From assembly GCF_002374315.1 (NCBI RefSeq), contig NZ_NWUX01000005.1, positions 1-64,000 on the forward strand: a DNA stretch of 64,000 nucleotides. The letters run 5' to 3'. Numbering within the stretch: the first letter of the stretch is position 1; each line of letters opens with the position of its first letter. A model generated the notes under the pieces. It was not told where the DNA came from and made no database searches. It was given only the letters and a program-made list of their open reading frames with translations. Source of the DNA: Vreelandella nigrificans (GTDB lineage: Bacteria; Pseudomonadota; Gammaproteobacteria; Pseudomonadales; Halomonadaceae). Made by a program: the position numbers and the translations under genes. Shown piece after piece: positions 6,416 through 15,958 of this stretch.

Positions 6416-8140
6416 ATGAGCAACGCCGTCACCCCGACACGCAACGGGGGCCAAATCCTGATTCAACAATTACGCCAGCATGGTGCTCGGCGCGTTTTTC
6501 TGGTCCCTGGCGAGAGCTATCTGCCCTGTATTGATGCACTTAATGAGCATCGTGATGCTATCGAGCCTATTGTCTGCCGCCAAGAGAGCGGTGCTGGCTA
6601 CATGGCCGAGGCCTATGGCAAGCTAACCAACGAGCCTGGAATCTGTTTTGTCACCCGAGGGCCTGGCGCCACCAATGCATCAATTGCCGTCCATACGGCT
6701 TATCAAGACTCGACACCGATGATCCTTTTTATCGGACAAGTCGGCAACGATTTCATCGAACGCGAGGCCTTTCAGGAGATCGACTATCGCCGCATGTTCG
6801 GACCAATGGCCAAATGGGTAGCCCAGATTGACGACACTGCACGGATACCTGAGTTCATCGCCAGAGCCTACTCTGTCGCGACCAGTGGCCGCCCTGGCCC
6901 AGTAGTTTTGGCCTTGCCAGAAGACACGTTGTGGGGCGAAGCCTGTGTTGCTGATGTGGAGCCTCGGCAGCGCCTACACAGTTACCCTAGCCAACAACAA
7001 TTGCGCGAGTTGCAACAGCATCTAGAGCGGGCCGAAAAGCCATTCCTATTACTGGGTGGTAGCGGATGGACCGAGCAGGCCCAAATGGATATTGCTGCGT
7101 TTGCCGAGCGCTACGCTCTTCCCGTTGGCGTTGCCTGGCGACGCCTAGAGTGTTTTAACCAACACCATGAGAATTTCGTTGGTCACGTTGGTAGCGGCAT
7201 GCATCAAGCTTTGCGTGAGCAGCTCAAGTCCTGCGATCTGATTATTACGCTGGGGACACGATTAGGCGAACCTACGACAGAGGGCTACAGCTGGATCGAA
7301 TCGCCCGTGCCAAGCCAGACATTAGTCCATATCTATCCCGACCCCGAAGAACTGGGGCATGTTTATCGTCCTGACCTTGCTATTAATGCCGACGTGGTTG
7401 GTTTTTCGGCAAGCCTAGGAGAACTAGCTCCCGAGATAACACCAGCATGGAAACAGGCGACGGCCACTGCTCGACGAGCCTATCTTGATACTCTTATACC
7501 TTTAGAGGCGCCTGGACGGCTTAGCCTAGATAAAGTCACCCGAACGGTAGATCGACTACTGAACGGCAAAGGCTGTATCACTGTCGGCGCTGGCAACTAC
7601 GCACTTTATGCTCATCGCTATATCCAGTTTGGTGGACTTGGCAGCTCGTTAGCTCCCACGGTTGGTGCAATGGGTTACGGCCTTCCCGCAGCCATCAGCA
7701 GTAAGCTCGAGCACCCTCAACGGCCGGCCATCTGTTTTGCCGGTGACGGTTGCTTCCAGATGAATTTGCAGGAGCTCGGTGTGGCCCTGCAGTACCGACT
7801 GGGTATCGTCATACTCGTCTTCAACAATGGCATGTGGGGCACCATCCGCGCCCATCAGGAGAATGACTTTCCTGGCCGAGAGATTGCGCTGACATTCACC
7901 AACCCTAAGTTTGACTCCCTGATCAAGGCCTATGGCGGACATGGAGAGATCGTCGAGGACGACGCTTCGTTCGAAGCTGCCTTTAATCGTGCCCTAGCCT
8001 TTACTGAGCAAGAACACTTGCCCGCTTTGATTGAGCTGCGTTATGACGCTGATGGTATTGCACCAGGAGAGCGTCTAAGCGCAATCCGTGCTACAGCTCT
8101 TGAAAGCCAAAAATATAGTAATGACACAGGAGAGCTCTGA
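6416..8140 (+). CDS. Thiamine diphosphate-dependent enzyme, acetolactate synthase-like
   Basis: A 574-residue protein with three domains: PYR (about 1-180), a central Rossmann-like domain (about 195-330), and the PP domain (about 370-550). The ThDP activation Glu lies in CRQESGAGYMAEAYG. The cofactor motif begins GDGCFQMNLQELGV and closes with FNNGMWG. It belongs to the IlvB/oxalyl-CoA decarboxylase/benzoylformate decarboxylase group, but it is not clearly any characterised member, and no regulatory IlvN subunit follows, so a catabolic rather than biosynthetic role is likely. The start is ATG at 6416 behind AAAGAGAT; an open upstream extension overlaps the lyase gene and is rejected. Confidence 0.85.
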   Translation: MSNAVTPTRNGGQILIQQLRQHGARRVFLVPGESYLPCIDALNEHRDAIEPIVCRQESGAGYMAEAYGKLTNEPGICFVTRGPGATNASIAVHTAYQDSTPMILFIGQVGNDFIEREAFQEIDYRRMFGPMAKWVAQIDDTARIPEFIARAYSVATSGRPGPVVLALPEDTLWGEACVADVEPRQRLHSYPSQQQLRELQQHLERAEKPFLLLGGSGWTEQAQMDIAAFAERYALPVGVAWRRLECFNQHHENFVGHVGSGMHQALREQLKSCDLIITLGTRLGEPTTEGYSWIESPVPSQTLVHIYPDPEELGHVYRPDLAINADVVGFSASLGELAPEITPAWKQATATARRAYLDTLIPLEAPGRLSLDKVTRTVDRLLNGKGCITVGAGNYALYAHRYIQFGGLGSSLAPTVGAMGYGLPAAISSKLEHPQRPAICFAGDGCFQMNLQELGVALQYRLGIVILVFNNGMWGTIRAHQENDFPGREIALTFTNPKFDSLIKAYGGHGEIVEDDASFEAAFNRALAFTEQEHLPALIELRYDADGIAPGERLSAIRATALESQKYSNDTGEL

Positions 8141-9396
8141 TGACTGAGTCTACTTTCTCGACACTCCGCATTGATGGACAGCGCCTATGGCGCTCATTAA
8201 TGAACCTTGCTGACATTGGTGCCACACCAAAGGGGGGCAATTGTCGGTTGGCGTTGACGGAAGAGGATCGACTTGGTCGTGAGCTTGTGTCTAGCTGGTT
8301 GCGAGACGCTGGCTTGACCATAGATGTTGATCAAATGGGCAATATCTTCGCTCGTCGTGCGGGAAGCCGTAATGACCTACCCCCGGTGGCCACCGGAAGT
8401 CACCTCGACACCCAGCCCACCGGTGGCCGTTTCGATGGCTGTTACGGTGTACTAGCCGGGCTGGAAGTTATGCGGGTTCTCAATGATCACTCTATTACTA
8501 CTGAAGCACCACTAGAGGTAGTGATATGGACTAACGAAGAGGGCTGCCGCTTCGTTCCAGTCATGATGGGATCTGGGGTGCATGCTGGCGTAATCCCGCT
8601 TGAGACCGCGCTAGCTGCCAAAGATCGCAATGGAGACACTGTAGCTGCTTCGTTGGAACGTATCGGTTACAGCGGTGACATTCCTATGGGTAGCAAAACC
8701 TTCGGTGCCTATATCGAATCCCATATCGAGCAAGGTCCAGTACTTGAAGCAGAAGGAATAGCTGTTGGCGCGGTAACCGGCTCTCTAGGCTTGCGCTGGT
8801 TCGATGTTGTGGTCACCGGTCAAGAAGCCCATGCTGGGCCGACACCCATGCCCTATCGTCGTGATGCGCTAAAACGGGCCGCTGAACTCATCGGCGATAT
8901 CCTAGCGCTGGCTGATCCGTATCAGCCGCACGGTCGCGTCACCTGTGGGGAGTTCGACCTTTATCCAAACTCACGTAATGTCATTCCTGGGCGAGTAACC
9001 TTCAGCGTTGATATTCGCCATTTGGAGAACGAGACGCTTGAACAGATGGAGCACGCTCTCCAAGATATCTGCTCAAAGCATCATGAGCCTGGAAAAGTAA
9101 CCGTAGAACTGCAGGACGTTCAGCGGGTGCCACCGACACCATTCAACAGCGACCTAGTAGATCTCATTCGCGCTAGCAGCGATGGACTTGGCATACCCTA
9201 CCGCGATATCGAGACCGGGGCCGGTCACGATGCCGTCTTCATAAGTCGTGTTGCACCCACGGCTATGATTTTCGTTCCCTGCGAAGATGGTATCAGTCAC
9301 AACGAAAGCGAAAATGCTACACCAGAGGATCTTGAGGCTGGCGCCAACGTGCTGTTACACACCATGCTGCGCAAGGCCGGTATCGCAGCATCTTAA
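8140..9396 (+). CDS. M20-family Zn amidohydrolase (hydantoinase/carbamoylase, allantoate amidohydrolase type)
   Basis: A 418-residue metallo-hydrolase that cleaves carbamoyl or amide groups from amino-acid-like substrates. Dinuclear zinc ligands are visible: His in GSHLDTQPTGG, Asp in GRFDGCYG, Glu in TNEEGCRF, His in ESHIEQGPVL, and the late His in GISHNESENA. The dimerisation (lid) domain is the central block from GLRWFDVVVTGQEAHAGPTP to about residue 320. ATG overlaps the stop of the ThDP enzyme gene (ATGA), so the two are coupled. In this cluster it may release a free amine or acid from an N-substituted substrate taken up by TRAP system 1; that role is inferred. Confidence 0.86.
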   Translation: MTESTFSTLRIDGQRLWRSLMNLADIGATPKGGNCRLALTEEDRLGRELVSSWLRDAGLTIDVDQMGNIFARRAGSRNDLPPVATGSHLDTQPTGGRFDGCYGVLAGLEVMRVLNDHSITTEAPLEVVIWTNEEGCRFVPVMMGSGVHAGVIPLETALAAKDRNGDTVAASLERIGYSGDIPMGSKTFGAYIESHIEQGPVLEAEGIAVGAVTGSLGLRWFDVVVTGQEAHAGPTPMPYRRDALKRAAELIGDILALADPYQPHGRVTCGEFDLYPNSRNVIPGRVTFSVDIRHLENETLEQMEHALQDICSKHHEPGKVTVELQDVQRVPPTPFNSDLVDLIRASSDGLGIPYRDIETGAGHDAVFISRVAPTAMIFVPCEDGISHNESENATPEDLEAGANVLLHTMLRKAGIAAS

Positions 9397-9411
9397 AATA
9401 AGGATATGACA

Positions 9412-10908
9412 ATGCATGATAAAGCTTACTGGCAAACGCTAGCCAGCCGTCTACAGCTGACCACTCAAGCCTTCATCGACGGTGAATTTGTCAACAGCTT
9501 TGACGGCTCAACTCTAAAGGCTTACAACCCGGCGACAGGCCAGATGATAGCCAACGTGACCGCCTGCAGTGGTGTGGATATCGATCGTGCGGTACTTGCC
9601 GCACGTCGAGTCTTCGAATCGGGTGACTGGTCTCGCTGTCCTCCACTAGAGCGCAAACGAGTTTTGCTCCGCTTCGCCTCGCTTATCGAAACGCACGCTG
9701 AAGAGCTAGCGCTTCTACAAACACTCGAAATGGGAAAGCCAATCGCTGATAGTTTGGCCTTTGACTTGCCCGAAACAGCACGCTGTGTGGCCTGGTATGC
9801 CGAGGCGATCGATAAACAGTACGGTGAGATAGCCCCCACCAGCGAAGACGTTCATGCCACCATCACCCGCCAGCCTCTCGGTGTGGTTGCTGCTGTGGTG
9901 CCATGGAATTTTCCACTGATGATCGCCGCCTGGAAATTCGCCCCAGCACTGGCAGTCGGCAATAGCGTCATACTCAAGCCCGCCGAGGCCTCTAGCCTTA
10001 GTGCTCTCAGGCTAGCTGCACTAGCCAAGGAAGCGGGCCTGCCGGATGGCGTATTCAATGTCACCCCTGGCCACGGCGCTATCGCTGGCGAAGCGTTGGG
10101 AATGCATCCACAGGTCGATGCACTCGCCTTCACAGGATCCACCGCCACAGGCAAGCGATTTATGCGCTACTCCAGCGAGTCCAATCTAAAGCGGGTATGG
10201 CTCGAATGCGGAGGCAAATCTCCGCACATAGTCTTTGCTGACTGCCCAGACCTGGATGCCGCTGCACAAGCCGCTGCCGCGGGTATCTTTACCAACCAGG
10301 GGGAGGTGTGTATTGCAGGCTCTAGGCTGTATGTGGAAGCGTCTATTTTTGATGATTTCTTGCCACGACTGGTTTCCGCGGCAAAAAACATGCCAGCTGG
10401 CGATCCGCTGGATCCCTCTACGCGTATGGGAGCGTTAGTCAGCGCCGATCATCATGCCAAGGTATTAAACTTTATCGAGCAAGGACTCAGCGAAGGCATG
10501 GCTCTCCACCACGGAGGAAAGCATGCGACGCCTATAGAAGGAGGATGGTACGTTGAACCAACAATCCTGGAAGGAACCCAAACCACCACGGTGATGCGCG
10601 AGGAGATCTTCGGGCCAGTGTTAGGTATAAGTCGCTTCACCGACGAGACCGAGGCCCTCGCCTTGGCTAACGACTCGATCTATGGACTTGGAGCTGGACT
10701 CTGGACCGCTGACCTTGGCCGTGCGCATCGCGTATCAAAGCACCTTCAGGCTGGCTTGGTTTGGGTCAACTGCTATGCCGATGGTGATATTAGTGTTCCC
10801 TTCGGTGGCATGAAGCAGTCCGGTTTTGGTCGTGATAAATCTCTTCATGCGCTGGACAAGTATTCAGATCTAAAGACGACCTGGTTCAATTTAGCCTACA
10901 AAAAATAA
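9412..10908 (+). CDS. NAD(P)-dependent aldehyde dehydrogenase, last gene of TRAP-1 operon
   Basis: A 498-residue member of the ALDH superfamily. Marks: VVPWNFPLMIAAWKFAPAL (cofactor-binding loop), AFTGSTATG, LECGGKSPHIVF (general-base Glu), NQGEVCIAGSR (catalytic Cys) and EEIFGPV. It most resembles the PuuC/BetB-like broad aldehyde group. ATG at 9412 is preferred, since the AAGGAT site lies eight bases before it and only two before the ATG at 9406. It would oxidise the aldehyde made by the ThDP enzyme or lyase upstream. Converges on the LysR gene with nine bases between the stops. Confidence 0.9.
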   Translation: MHDKAYWQTLASRLQLTTQAFIDGEFVNSFDGSTLKAYNPATGQMIANVTACSGVDIDRAVLAARRVFESGDWSRCPPLERKRVLLRFASLIETHAEELALLQTLEMGKPIADSLAFDLPETARCVAWYAEAIDKQYGEIAPTSEDVHATITRQPLGVVAAVVPWNFPLMIAAWKFAPALAVGNSVILKPAEASSLSALRLAALAKEAGLPDGVFNVTPGHGAIAGEALGMHPQVDALAFTGSTATGKRFMRYSSESNLKRVWLECGGKSPHIVFADCPDLDAAAQAAAAGIFTNQGEVCIAGSRLYVEASIFDDFLPRLVSAAKNMPAGDPLDPSTRMGALVSADHHAKVLNFIEQGLSEGMALHHGGKHATPIEGGWYVEPTILEGTQTTTVMREEIFGPVLGISRFTDETEALALANDSIYGLGAGLWTADLGRAHRVSKHLQAGLVWVNCYADGDISVPFGGMKQSGFGRDKSLHALDKYSDLKTTWFNLAYKK

Positions 10909-10917
10909 TACCATCAG

Positions 10918-11904
10918 CTATTTAGCTGTTTCGACATCAGACATTTCGTCGAACACTTCAAGTCCAGTGGTAAGCCGCTCCTCAAGCTGCACCTTGCCCA
11001 TAGCATTAAGGAAAAACTCCATAAAGATGGTCTCAGCTTCGCTGAAACGAGCATCCTGATGCCACATCACGTGCAAATCGATTTCAGCGACACCATCATA
11101 GGGCGGAAGGGGCCAGAGCCGACCTTCCGCCACATCTCTCTGCACTAAATGCTCGGGCAGGCAGCCAATACCCCATCCAGCAATTACCATCCGCTGAATT
11201 TCTTGGAGACTGCTCGACTGACCTACCACATTCCCCTTCAACCCATGATGGGCACGAAACACGGCAAGCGAGGAGAGCACACCATCAAGTTGCTCGCTAC
11301 CAAAGGAGACATAGTTTTCACTCCTTAGGCTATCCATCGGCAAGTTGTGACGCCCAAAAAGCGTATGGCTTTTGCCGCAGTAGAGCCGATACCGCTGCCG
11401 CGCTAGTATCTGACTATTCAGATTGCTCGGACACTGCAGTGCCAGACAAATACCCATGGCTCCCTGCCTTTGAGCCAGCGCATTCTGCACCTCTTGGCTC
11501 GACATATCCTCGATACTAAATGTGATCTGGGGGAACTGCTTATGAAAGCGCTCGAACACACTGTCCAGAAACCGGCATTGAATGCCCGTGATGAAGAGGA
11601 GAGAAATATGACCGACTACCTCAGGATCAAAATCTCCCACTGAAGCCGCTAATCGGGCTACGTTAGCATAAATATCGATGGCTTCTCGATAAACGAGATG
11701 ACCAGCTTTTGTTACAGTAAAACTATGGCTATCGCGCTCAATCAGCCGTTGTCCTAGTCGCTCTTCCAGCCTCTTCAAAGAGAGACTGACCGCTGGTTGC
11801 GATAAGTACAACCTGCTTGCAGCCTTACTGACGCTCCCCTCTTGAACAATCACAATAAAAGTTCTGAGAAGATTCCAATCCAGAGTATCGTGAACGGGTC
11901 TCAT
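10918..11904 (-). CDS. LysR-family transcriptional regulator
   Basis: A 328-residue LysR-type regulator. The winged HTH covers residues about 9-68 (LRTFIVIVQEGSVSKAASRLYLSQPAVSLSLKRLE contains the recognition helix), and a substrate-binding domain spans about 95-300. It is transcribed away from the second TRAP operon and towards the first, so it lies between the two and may control either or both. The divergent 394-bp region to the right is the likely operator region. C-terminal extension (about residues 305-328) is somewhat acidic. Confidence 0.88.
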   Translation of the reverse strand: MRPVHDTLDWNLLRTFIVIVQEGSVSKAASRLYLSQPAVSLSLKRLEERLGQRLIERDSHSFTVTKAGHLVYREAIDIYANVARLAASVGDFDPEVVGHISLLFITGIQCRFLDSVFERFHKQFPQITFSIEDMSSQEVQNALAQRQGAMGICLALQCPSNLNSQILARQRYRLYCGKSHTLFGRHNLPMDSLRSENYVSFGSEQLDGVLSSLAVFRAHHGLKGNVVGQSSSLQEIQRMVIAGWGIGCLPEHLVQRDVAEGRLWPLPPYDGVAEIDLHVMWHQDARFSEAETIFMEFFLNAMGKVQLEERLTTGLEVFDEMSDVETAK

Positions 11905-12298
11905 AAAACCTCTTCTTTATTCTTAGCAACATAGTCCATTTTCATACCAAAAAAGACTTACTAAAAAATTAAAAACAATATAAACATAAAAAAACACGCA
12001 GAGCATAACACCGTCTTAACACTGCACCACAATGATGCTTGAGATAAATATGTTTATATTTTTTGTGCCAATTAAGTGCCAAAAGAATTAACTAAAAATT
12101 AAAAATAGGCTCTCTAACATCATACACAGAACCTCTACATGAAAAAGCAACCTTGTATAAATCTGATTAATCTTATTTATAAAAAATAGAAAACTCTAGA
12201 TTTTTATATTCTATTGACCGTTAACCAGTGCCATGACTAGATTACAAAGCTTCATGCAGAAAAGCTAACTACTTAGTAAAAATACAAAGAGGTAGACA
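11905..12298. promoter_or_regulatory. Divergent promoter region, LysR gene and TRAP operon 2
   Basis: A 394-bp AT-rich region without a gene. ATAAATATGTTTAT at 12044-12057 has the interrupted symmetry of LysR boxes, and GTGCCAA occurs twice at 12065-12071 and 12076-12082 with an 11-bp period. AGAGG just before 12299 is the ribosome site for the next gene. Which element binds what is not decidable from sequence. Confidence 0.4.
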
Positions 12299-13276
12299 AT
12301 GAACCGCTCCATTGCCGTAATCATCCTTACCCTGAGTGCATCACAAGCCATGGCCACCGAGCTGAGAATGCTCACTAGCTATGATCAAACCAGTGCTTAT
12401 ACCCGCGAAGTTGCCCAACGATATATAGCAAGAGTTGGGGAGGCCAGCCAAGGAGATATTAAGATCAACTTGAATGGCCCCGATGTTGTATCACCTTTCG
12501 AGCAGCTCGAGCCTGTGTCATCTGGTGTTTTCGACCTGCTTTACACCCATGGCGCCTACCATACCAATACCACTGGTGTAGGCGCCGCTATGGATGCCGT
12601 CTTCGTAAACCCTGATGCCACCCACGAATCAGGCCTCTGGGAATTTATCGATACATACTACAACGAGCTTGGGCTTAAGTTAATTGCAATCCCTCCATTG
12701 GGCAGTAGTGGCTTTCAATATGTACTCAAAGAGCCTATTGAGGGTACACCAGGCTTGGAGGGGCGCAGAGTTCGTGGCAGCGCGACTTATACCAGCACCA
12801 CTCAAGGGTTAGGTGGAACACCTGTACTGATGTCTGGAGGCGATGTTTATTCGTCTCTTGACCGAGGAGTGATTGATGGAGCCGCCTGGGGACTCAACGG
12901 CGTCGAAGATTTCGGTTGGAACGAAGTTGCAGGATATTTTACCAAGCCTACCTTCGGCCAAACCTACACCTATCTGTTCATGAACCTGACAGCATTCAAC
13001 GCGCTCGACGAGGCAAAACAGGACCTACTCCTCGAACAAGGCAGAGCGCTGGAAAATGAAACGGCCGCCATCCTTGATGAGCTGGCGCAGCAAGAGTGGG
13101 CTTCACTGAGAGAGAAGGGAATGCAGGAAACATACTTCCAGCCAGCTGATGCGGAGCGACTCGATGCCCTGGTCAATGAGGGTATTTGGCAGTTAGGGAT
13201 CGACAAGTCCCCTGAAGCGGTTAGCAACATGCGTGAGATCGCCGAACAGAACAATATGACCGCAACTGTCGAGTAG
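12299..13276 (+). CDS. dctP: TRAP transporter substrate-binding protein, DctP-like (system 2)
   Basis: A 325-residue periplasmic receptor. The signal peptide ends at about MATELRM (cleavage after MAMA-type ASQAMA). It belongs to the less common DctP branch seen with TRAP systems for larger or chiral acids: the usual QENP motif is replaced by YSSLDRGVIDGAAWG, and the carboxylate-binding Arg sits in LEGRRVRGSATY. An SD-like GAGG lies seven bases before ATG. It heads the operon dctPQM-rraA-like. The divergence from systems 1, 4 and 5 suggests a different ligand. Confidence 0.9.
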   Translation: MNRSIAVIILTLSASQAMATELRMLTSYDQTSAYTREVAQRYIARVGEASQGDIKINLNGPDVVSPFEQLEPVSSGVFDLLYTHGAYHTNTTGVGAAMDAVFVNPDATHESGLWEFIDTYYNELGLKLIAIPPLGSSGFQYVLKEPIEGTPGLEGRRVRGSATYTSTTQGLGGTPVLMSGGDVYSSLDRGVIDGAAWGLNGVEDFGWNEVAGYFTKPTFGQTYTYLFMNLTAFNALDEAKQDLLLEQGRALENETAAILDELAQQEWASLREKGMQETYFQPADAERLDALVNEGIWQLGIDKSPEAVSNMREIAEQNNMTATVE

Positions 13277-13284
13277 GTACCACC

Positions 13285-13794
13285 ATGCCCCACCCGATAG
13301 CTAGACTCCATGACCGTATCACGCGATTCGGGTTCTACCTTGGCGGTGCCACCTTGTGTGGCATCGTCCTATGCTTCTGGGTCGAAGTGGTCGCTCGTTA
13401 CTTTTTTAATGCCCCGACTCTATGGTCAAGTTCCCTTGTGGCTTATTTTCTTTGTATCGCGGTATCGTTGAGCATGCCAGAACTAGCACGCACGAATGGC
13501 CACATCGCAATCACTGTACTACCTGAAAGGCTCTCTCCTATCATGCGACAGCGCTATGACCGGATGATCGCCCTAGTGGCTGGAAGCGTCTGTATTGTCA
13601 CCGCCTGGATCATCGTTAAGGAAACACTCCGGCAATTTGATGGAGGCACGACAACCGCGCTGGGTCTTGATATTCCTAAATACTGGGTTTCAAGCTTCAT
13701 CTGTTATGGCTTTATCAATACCTCTTTGCACTTCCTGCGCCACGCTTTGTTTGCGGCCCCCCCACACAACAGCAACGAGCAACAGGAGGCTTAA
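13285..13794 (+). CDS. dctQ: TRAP transporter small permease, DctQ (system 2)
   Basis: A 169-residue protein with four predicted membrane helices (about 16-38, 48-66, 88-110, 128-150). The interhelix signature is WSSSLVAYFLCIAVSLSMPE, with GHIAITVLPERL at the loop where other DctQs have GHI.V. It is encoded eight bases after dctP and three before dctM, all on one transcript. It pairs with DctM of the same operon. Confidence 0.9.
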   Translation: MPHPIARLHDRITRFGFYLGGATLCGIVLCFWVEVVARYFFNAPTLWSSSLVAYFLCIAVSLSMPELARTNGHIAITVLPERLSPIMRQRYDRMIALVAGSVCIVTAWIIVKETLRQFDGGTTTALGLDIPKYWVSSFICYGFINTSLHFLRHALFAAPPHNSNEQQEA

Positions 13795-13797
13795 AAC

Positions 13798-15102
13798 ATG
13801 GAATGGTACATTTCTCTAGGTATTGCGCTCACATTGCTGATGGGGCTATTTGCTCTGGGCGTGCCGATTTTCATCGCCTTTCTTACCGTCAACGTCCTGG
13901 GGACTTTCTGGCTGATGGGGAGTGCGGGCTTCGGCATGTTCGCCAATAGCGTATACAGCACCGTTACGTCAGAGACTCTCACTACCATCGTACTATTCGT
14001 TCTAATGGGAGAGTTGCTGTTCCGCTCAGGCTCGATAGACGTCATTTTCGATGCTCTGGACACCCTTATGGGCCGCATTAAAGGACGCCTGTACTTTTTT
14101 GTCATTGTACTTGCCACTCTATTCGGTGCTCTATCGGGATCAGCGTTGGCGGTAACCGCTATGCTGAGTCGCTCAGCGCTGCCTACAATGCAGCAGCGTG
14201 GCTATGATGACCGCCTTTCTATCGGCCTGATTCTGGGTGGAGCCAGCTTGGCACCAATCATCCCCCCGAGCCTACTGGTCATCATAATCGGCTCCATGGT
14301 CGATATCTCAATCGCGCGACTGCTGATCGCCGGTATTATCCCCGGTATTCTCCTGGCAGGACTATTTGTCAGCTACGTCGTAGTGAAATTGATGCTCAAT
14401 CCTTCCTTGGCACCTACTGCCGACGAAGGTGGGGGTGGAACGTGGCGAGCACGCGGAAAGGCACTACTGAAAATGGCACCGTTCAGTATCATTATTTTCT
14501 CAGTGCTTGGGCTAATCATGCTAGGGGTTGCCACGCCTTCGGAATCTGCAGCCACTGGCGTGCTTGGTGCCATGTTGGTAGCGGTTTACTACCGCCGATT
14601 CACTCTCAAAATGGCCAAGCAGGCGGTACTTTCTTCGCTGGGCATCAGTGCCATGATCATAGCTATCCTAGCCTGCTCGAAGTTGTTCAGCCAACTGCTC
14701 TCTTTCGCTGGTGCGACCTCCGGCCTAGTCGGGTTGGCTACCAGCCTAGAGCTGGACCCCATGTGGATGTTGTTACTACTGATGCTCGTGCCACTCATTG
14801 CGTGCATGTTCATCGATCAGATTGCGTTCATGATGGTTGTCATTCCGATTTATGCACCGTTAGTCAAGCTATACGGCTTCGACCCCATCTGGTTCTGGAC
14901 TCTATTTTTGATCAATATCTCTGTCGGCAGCCTAACGCCCCCTTTCGGCTATAACCTATTTGCAGTGAAAGGCGGCGCACCATCAGTACCTATGCAAACG
15001 ATCTTTGCCGCAGCTTGGCCGATCGTCATCTGCTTCCTCTTCGGCATGCTAGTACTGTTCTTCTTGCCCTCTCTTATCACGTTTTTACCCAGTTTGATCT
15101 GA
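13798..15102 (+). CDS. dctM: TRAP transporter large permease, DctM (system 2)
   Basis: A 434-residue polytopic transporter subunit. Family marks: FVLMGELLFRSGSIDVIFDAL, LFGALSGSALAVTAML, GASLAPIIPPSLLVIIIGS and SVGSLTPPFGYNLF. The ATG is preceded by a strong CAGGAGG site at 13783-13789. Unlike system 1, it lies in an operon with an RraA-like gene. The transport mechanism (Na-coupled, receptor-dependent) follows from the family. Confidence 0.92.
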   Translation: MEWYISLGIALTLLMGLFALGVPIFIAFLTVNVLGTFWLMGSAGFGMFANSVYSTVTSETLTTIVLFVLMGELLFRSGSIDVIFDALDTLMGRIKGRLYFFVIVLATLFGALSGSALAVTAMLSRSALPTMQQRGYDDRLSIGLILGGASLAPIIPPSLLVIIIGSMVDISIARLLIAGIIPGILLAGLFVSYVVVKLMLNPSLAPTADEGGGGTWRARGKALLKMAPFSIIIFSVLGLIMLGVATPSESAATGVLGAMLVAVYYRRFTLKMAKQAVLSSLGISAMIIAILACSKLFSQLLSFAGATSGLVGLATSLELDPMWMLLLLMLVPLIACMFIDQIAFMMVVIPIYAPLVKLYGFDPIWFWTLFLINISVGSLTPPFGYNLFAVKGGAPSVPMQTIFAAAWPIVICFLFGMLVLFFLPSLITFLPSLI

Positions 15103-15118
15103 CCACTCGGAGATGTTT

Positions 15119-15790
15119 ATGTATCACATCGCACAGATGCCAGCACCGATTGACACCCACATCAGTCAGCAACTACTCGAGTGTGAGACGGCCACTATTG
15201 GTCACTTCAGAGAAAATGGATTCATCGATCCAGCTATCCACTCATTGCTCGCTCAGACTCGGGTGGTTGGGACTGCTGTGACTCTCTCCCTTCCGCCTAC
15301 AGATGGCACGCTGCTTAATCACGCGATGCGCTTAGTACGCCCTGGAGACATATTAGTTATCGACAGGCAAGGCGACGACCGACACGCATGTTGGGGTGGA
15401 GTGATGACTCACGTAGCCAAGAAGCTAGGTGTGGGAGGAGTCATCATCGACGGAATGGCGACGGACGCACAAACTATTCAAGAGCTAGGATTTCCGGTTT
15501 GGTGCCGAGGCATTTCAGCCTTGACGACTAAATTGGCGGGGTTGGGAGGCACTATGAATATGCCAGTAACTCTCGGAGGGCTCGTTATTCACCCTGGTGA
15601 TATTATCCTCGCTGATGAGAGTGGTGTTCTAGTAGTACCTGCTCAAGAAGCCGTTACGATTGCCTCAAAGGCCATTATGCTACAACAACAGGAAGAGGCA
15701 ATTCTCCAACGGGTGGCCCAAGGAGAGTGCTTACCTGATATTAGCGGAGCCACCGAAATCATTGAGCGAGTTAACAGAATAGAACCTTAA
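15119..15790 (+). CDS. RraA-like / 4-hydroxy-4-methyl-2-oxoglutarate aldolase family protein
   Basis: A 223-residue protein of the RraA/HMG aldolase family. Diagnostic blocks are VRPGDILVIDRQGDD, ACWGGVMTHVAKKLGVGGVIIDG with the following MATDAQTI (usual RD motif changed to TD), and VHPGD-like VIHPGDIILADESGVLVVP. Class II pyruvate aldolases of this family cleave 4-hydroxy-2-oxo acids or decarboxylate oxaloacetate; the Arg normally preceding the Asp in the active-site RD pair is Thr here, so activity may differ. Start ATG 15119 has CGGAG seven bases upstream; ATG at 15113 is too close to it. Last gene of TRAP operon 2. Confidence 0.8.
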   Translation: MYHIAQMPAPIDTHISQQLLECETATIGHFRENGFIDPAIHSLLAQTRVVGTAVTLSLPPTDGTLLNHAMRLVRPGDILVIDRQGDDRHACWGGVMTHVAKKLGVGGVIIDGMATDAQTIQELGFPVWCRGISALTTKLAGLGGTMNMPVTLGGLVIHPGDIILADESGVLVVPAQEAVTIASKAIMLQQQEEAILQRVAQGECLPDISGATEIIERVNRIEP

Positions 15791-15958
15791 CTAGTTATAA
15801 AGCTGACAGCTGCTAAACGAAGTCCGCTAAGAAAGTAATGTATTAGCCAGTGCTCTGTTGCCGCAGAAGCACTTTCCCATTTCCTATGCAGTTGACGGCC
15901 TCTCTAGTGTAGCGATACTCCTTCAAGCCTCCCCGAAGTGACGTCGAAAAGATAAAAC

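Noticed and set aside
12065..12082. Sigma-54 promoter on the minus strand for the LysR gene (TTGGCACTTAATTGGCAC)
   Set aside because: GG-N10-GC spacing is met, but the -12 element is poor, the distance to the gene is about 160 bp, and LysR genes seldom use sigma-54. The direct repeat explains the pattern.
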